From contig PKEY01000029.1 in the NCBI GenBank assembly GCA_002919265.1, positions 1 through 42,102 on the forward strand: a stretch of DNA of 42,102 bases, read 5' to 3'. A program made the translations under genes and the position numbers. The notes beneath the pieces are model-generated. The model was given only the letters and a program-made list of their open reading frames with translations. It did no database searches and had not been told where the DNA came from. This DNA comes from Hyphomicrobiaceae bacterium (GTDB lineage: Bacteria; Pseudomonadota; Alphaproteobacteria; Rhizobiales; Hyphomicrobiaceae). This document shows positions 40,029-42,102 of the stretch, one piece after another. How positions within the stretch are numbered: the stretch's first letter is position 1; every line of letters starts with the position of its first letter.

Positions 40029-41747
40029 TCAAGATTTGTTTGTCCCTAACTGATCCAGCTTCGCTGGCGATTCCGGCTGGCTCGGGTTTGGGGTCGGGAT
40101 TGGATCCGGGGTTGGTTCAGGCGACCTCGTTTCGTCGCGTTGGGGCTGGTCAGCGTTTTCCAGCTTGATCGTATTTGCCTCGACAATGATCCGTTCCACG
40201 AGATTGAAGACGTCCTCGCGGAAGGCCTTTCGCGAGGCATCGCGGCTGTAGAACATGTGCCCGCCGGGATAGACGATGCTATTAACTCGCTGACGGTCGC
40301 CATACGATGGGATCTGGTCGAGCACGAGCTCGCTCGCGAAATAGGGCGTCACGAGATCTGTAAATCCATGGACGACGAGCACACGGAAACGCGGGTCGAG
40401 CGCGAGAGATTCCTGTAAGTCGCTGACGGATTCCGGTGGCGTTGGGGAGTTGCCCCAGATCCAGTTGCGGTTCACCTCGCGGCTCAGCTTTTCGTAGGAG
40501 CGCTCGGTTCGGTAATTGAGCCGTGAGGCGTAGATTTCCTGCATCGCGCTCGTCAACGGAGCCCCGAGCGCCGCCGTGAATGGGTCGCGATAAGGCGAGC
40601 GGTCTGACGTCGGGTCGGGATCGAATCCTGTGATACTTGCATCGTACATGCTGGCGACTCGGCCCGCCGGGCCATGCACGTGTTCCGTATAGATCCGGCC
40701 AGTGATGCGGCCGCCGTGGCGGCGTACCGTCTGCTGATCGAGACCGGTAATCTCAGCAACTTTTTTCACCACGCGATCCAACGCGGCGGTGTCACGAGGG
40801 CCGCGCATAAGATCTTCGAGGTAACTTGTGCGTGCATACTCCTCGATGTCTTTCAGCGCCTCGCGGGTGACTTCCTCGCCATGCCGCTCCATTTCGGCGG
40901 CGGCCAGCGAGGGCAGCAAAGCAGCGTAAGCGATTGGGGGATTACTCTGACGCCGAATGCCGAAGTCGAGCACGGGCGAGACAAGAACAAGCGCGTTGAG
41001 GGCAATGCCGTGCTTCTCTTGCAGCTCACGCGCAATTTTGGGCCCCCTAAAGCCGCCGTAGCTTTCACCGACAAGCAGTTTTGGAGAAGCCACGCGATTG
41101 TTCTTGTAAACCCAGGCTTGGATCAGCTCGGCGATGGATTCGATGTCGCCTTCGAGGGACCAAAAATAGGCCGGCCCGCCTTCTTCGCGAGAGCCGGCAC
41201 GGGCTGAGCGCCGCCGGTTCCTGTCCTGGTCGCTGTCACTCGGCTCGTCCGACACAAAGCGGCTGTAGCCGGTGCCAACCGGATCGATAAAAACGAGATC
41301 GGTGAAGTCGAGCCAGGTCTCGGCGTTGGGGATCAAGCGCACCGGGGCGGACGGCGCACCAGCGGCTTCTTCCATGTTGATGCGCCAGGGGCCGAGCGCG
41401 CCGATCTGCAACCAGGCCGAGGCTGCCCCCGGCCCACCATTGAGCGCAAAGGTGACGGGCCGATCCTCCGCCGGAATGCCGTCGAGTGTGTAGGCAACGT
41501 AGCCCATTTCGGCGAGAACCTTGCCCTTGGAGTTCGTGATCGGGATCGAGCCGGCGGTTGCTTTGAACTGAAGAGTCCGGCCGGGAAGCTCGAGGACATG
41601 CTCGGTGACAGAGTCCGGGGGGAGGCGGTTCGAGCTTTGCGTGGACCCCGCGCTTTCGGCGAACAAGGCCGTTGGTGAGATGGCCAGCAGAAGTAGGGCA
41701 ACGGCAGCGGCTCTGAAGGCGGACGCAAGCGCAACCTGAAAAATCAT
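40029..41747 (-). CDS. S10 family serine carboxypeptidase-like secreted protein
   Basis: 572 residues from an ATG at 41747 with GGGGGGAAG upstream. A signal peptide (about 1-30, ending ALFA|ES) precedes an alpha/beta hydrolase of the S10 type. Landmarks are FALNGGPGAASAWLQIGALGPW (oxyanion region) and DPVGTGYS. The catalytic triad is Ser229 in GESYGG, Asp464 in GFTDLVTPY and His497 in YPGGHMFY. The family removes C-terminal residues from peptides, here probably in the periplasm. A charged insert (DSDQDRNRRRSARAGSREEG) at 171-190 and a proline-rich tail (PEPTPDPIPTPNP) are extensions, the latter perhaps a wall or outer-membrane linker. It is divergent from the partial gene at the window end. 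Confidence 0.9.
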   Translation of the reverse strand: MIFQVALASAFRAAAVALLLLAISPTALFAESAGSTQSSNRLPPDSVTEHVLELPGRTLQFKATAGSIPITNSKGKVLAEMGYVAYTLDGIPAEDRPVTFALNGGPGAASAWLQIGALGPWRINMEEAAGAPSAPVRLIPNAETWLDFTDLVFIDPVGTGYSRFVSDEPSDSDQDRNRRRSARAGSREEGGPAYFWSLEGDIESIAELIQAWVYKNNRVASPKLLVGESYGGFRGPKIARELQEKHGIALNALVLVSPVLDFGIRRQSNPPIAYAALLPSLAAAEMERHGEEVTREALKDIEEYARTSYLEDLMRGPRDTAALDRVVKKVAEITGLDQQTVRRHGGRITGRIYTEHVHGPAGRVASMYDASITGFDPDPTSDRSPYRDPFTAALGAPLTSAMQEIYASRLNYRTERSYEKLSREVNRNWIWGNSPTPPESVSDLQESLALDPRFRVLVVHGFTDLVTPYFASELVLDQIPSYGDRQRVNSIVYPGGHMFYSRDASRKAFREDVFNLVERIIVEANTIKLENADQPQRDETRSPEPTPDPIPTPNPSQPESPAKLDQLGTNKS

Positions 41748-42007
41748 GGCTTCCCCCCAGTTCTTGTGAATTTCAACGACCTTGTTGGTGAGCAATGAAG
41801 CACGGCCTCTTGCATGAAACATGGCGGATGGCCCCTTTAGCCCCTGTGGGCAACGTCTAATCCCGCCAAAAGAGGCTTCCGTTCCCTGCAGGCAACGACG
41901 GATGTGATGTGCTATGTCGCAGGTGACATTTACCGCTTCCACGGCCGATGTTGCGGCTTCAGCACACATCGATTGGGTTGCCAGCGACGCGATGATGGAA
42001 CGAGCGA

Positions 42008-42102
42008 ATGACTGAAGATCTCATCCCAAAGGGCCTGTTCCTTGACCCCGATCCGGCACAGGAGACGCGTCGGATCTGGCTCGTCCGCGAAGGTCAGCCA
42101 AT
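42008..42102 (+). CDS. Unidentified gene, 5' end only
   Basis: The first 31 codons of a frame cut by the window edge, starting MTEDLIPKGLFLDPDPAQET and continuing with RRIWLVREGQP. GGAACGAG lies a few bases upstream of the ATG. The stretch is acidic then mixed, with no signal peptide or membrane segment, and it is too short to assign. It is divergent from the S10 peptidase across a 260-base gap (41748-42007) that presumably carries both promoters. Confidence 0.5.
   Translation, partial: MTEDLIPKGLFLDPDPAQETRRIWLVREGQP

Noticed and set aside
41843..41906. Two imperfect direct repeats of CCCTGyrGGCAACG near the S10 peptidase promoter
   Set aside because: There are only two copies, with mismatches and no palindromy, too little to call a regulatory repeat.
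1..42102. CRISPR array, phage or insertion sequence
   Set aside because: No regularly spaced repeats, transposase, integrase or structural phage gene was seen on either strand.

Overview
This 42.1 kb chromosomal window comes from a GC-rich alphaproteobacterium. It is most likely a member of the Hyphomicrobiales, perhaps close to Hyphomicrobium. That is inferred from families typical of the group: a DUF3126 protein, a PAS_5-type sensor, a bacterial transglutaminase-like cysteine peptidase, BcsS, an HfaB/CsgG-type holdfast lipoprotein and a fused GH18-like/deacetylase/GT2 protein. There is one tRNA gene, tRNA-Val(CAC). I see no phage, transposon or CRISPR array.

Region 1 (1-9.8 kb) is mainly housekeeping. 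It holds the 3' end of metH, a small membrane protein, an unlisted 27-residue membrane micropeptide on the minus strand, an AcuI/YhdH-type reductase, a crotonase-family protein lacking one catalytic Glu, the cysE-DUF3126-gamma carbonic anhydrase run, a transglutaminase-like peptidase, a tandem-PilZ protein, a PAS_5 protein, a rhomboid protease and a CBS-pair protein.

Region 2 (9.8-12.0 kb) is the most distinctive block. It is a three-gene minus-strand cluster of lower GC than its surroundings. It encodes a small secreted HfaA-like subunit, a CsgG/HfaB outer-membrane lipoprotein and a secreted three-repeat, HfaD-position protein. The HfaA-like and repeat proteins share the motif Q-x-x-[IV]-N-x3-V-x-N-x-G. 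I read this as a minimal curli-like or holdfast-anchor fibre system with its own secretion channel.

Region 3 (12.3-31 kb) is metabolic. It contains an orphan biotin-dependent carboxylase alpha subunit translationally coupled to a P1-family peptidase and a small membrane protein, a flavodoxin-like reductase, an ArsR/AHSA1 pair with two visible operator palindromes, a DadA-type oxidase, purB, an RBBP9-type hydrolase, tRNA-Val, an aldo/keto reductase, TusA, an MMPL/RND exporter, a thioesterase, two EamA exporters, an FMN-binding oxidase, a threonine aldolase and an SDR.

Region 4 (31-37.5 kb) is an exopolysaccharide locus. It has a Tat-exported DUF3131 protein, a small membrane-anchored protein, a 1140-residue GH18-like/NodB deacetylase/GT2 fusion and the outer-membrane protein BcsS. 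No bcsA or bcsB is present, so the polymer is more likely an N-acetylated, deacetylated (PNAG-like) glycan than cellulose. With region 2, the window carries both a candidate adhesive polymer synthase and a candidate surface anchor.

Region 5 (37.8-42.1 kb) has a Bcr/CflA-type MFS exporter, a low-GC intergenic stretch, a small zinc-ribbon protein, an S10-family serine carboxypeptidase and the first 31 codons of an unidentified gene. All functional calls rest on reading motifs by eye. No database search was run.
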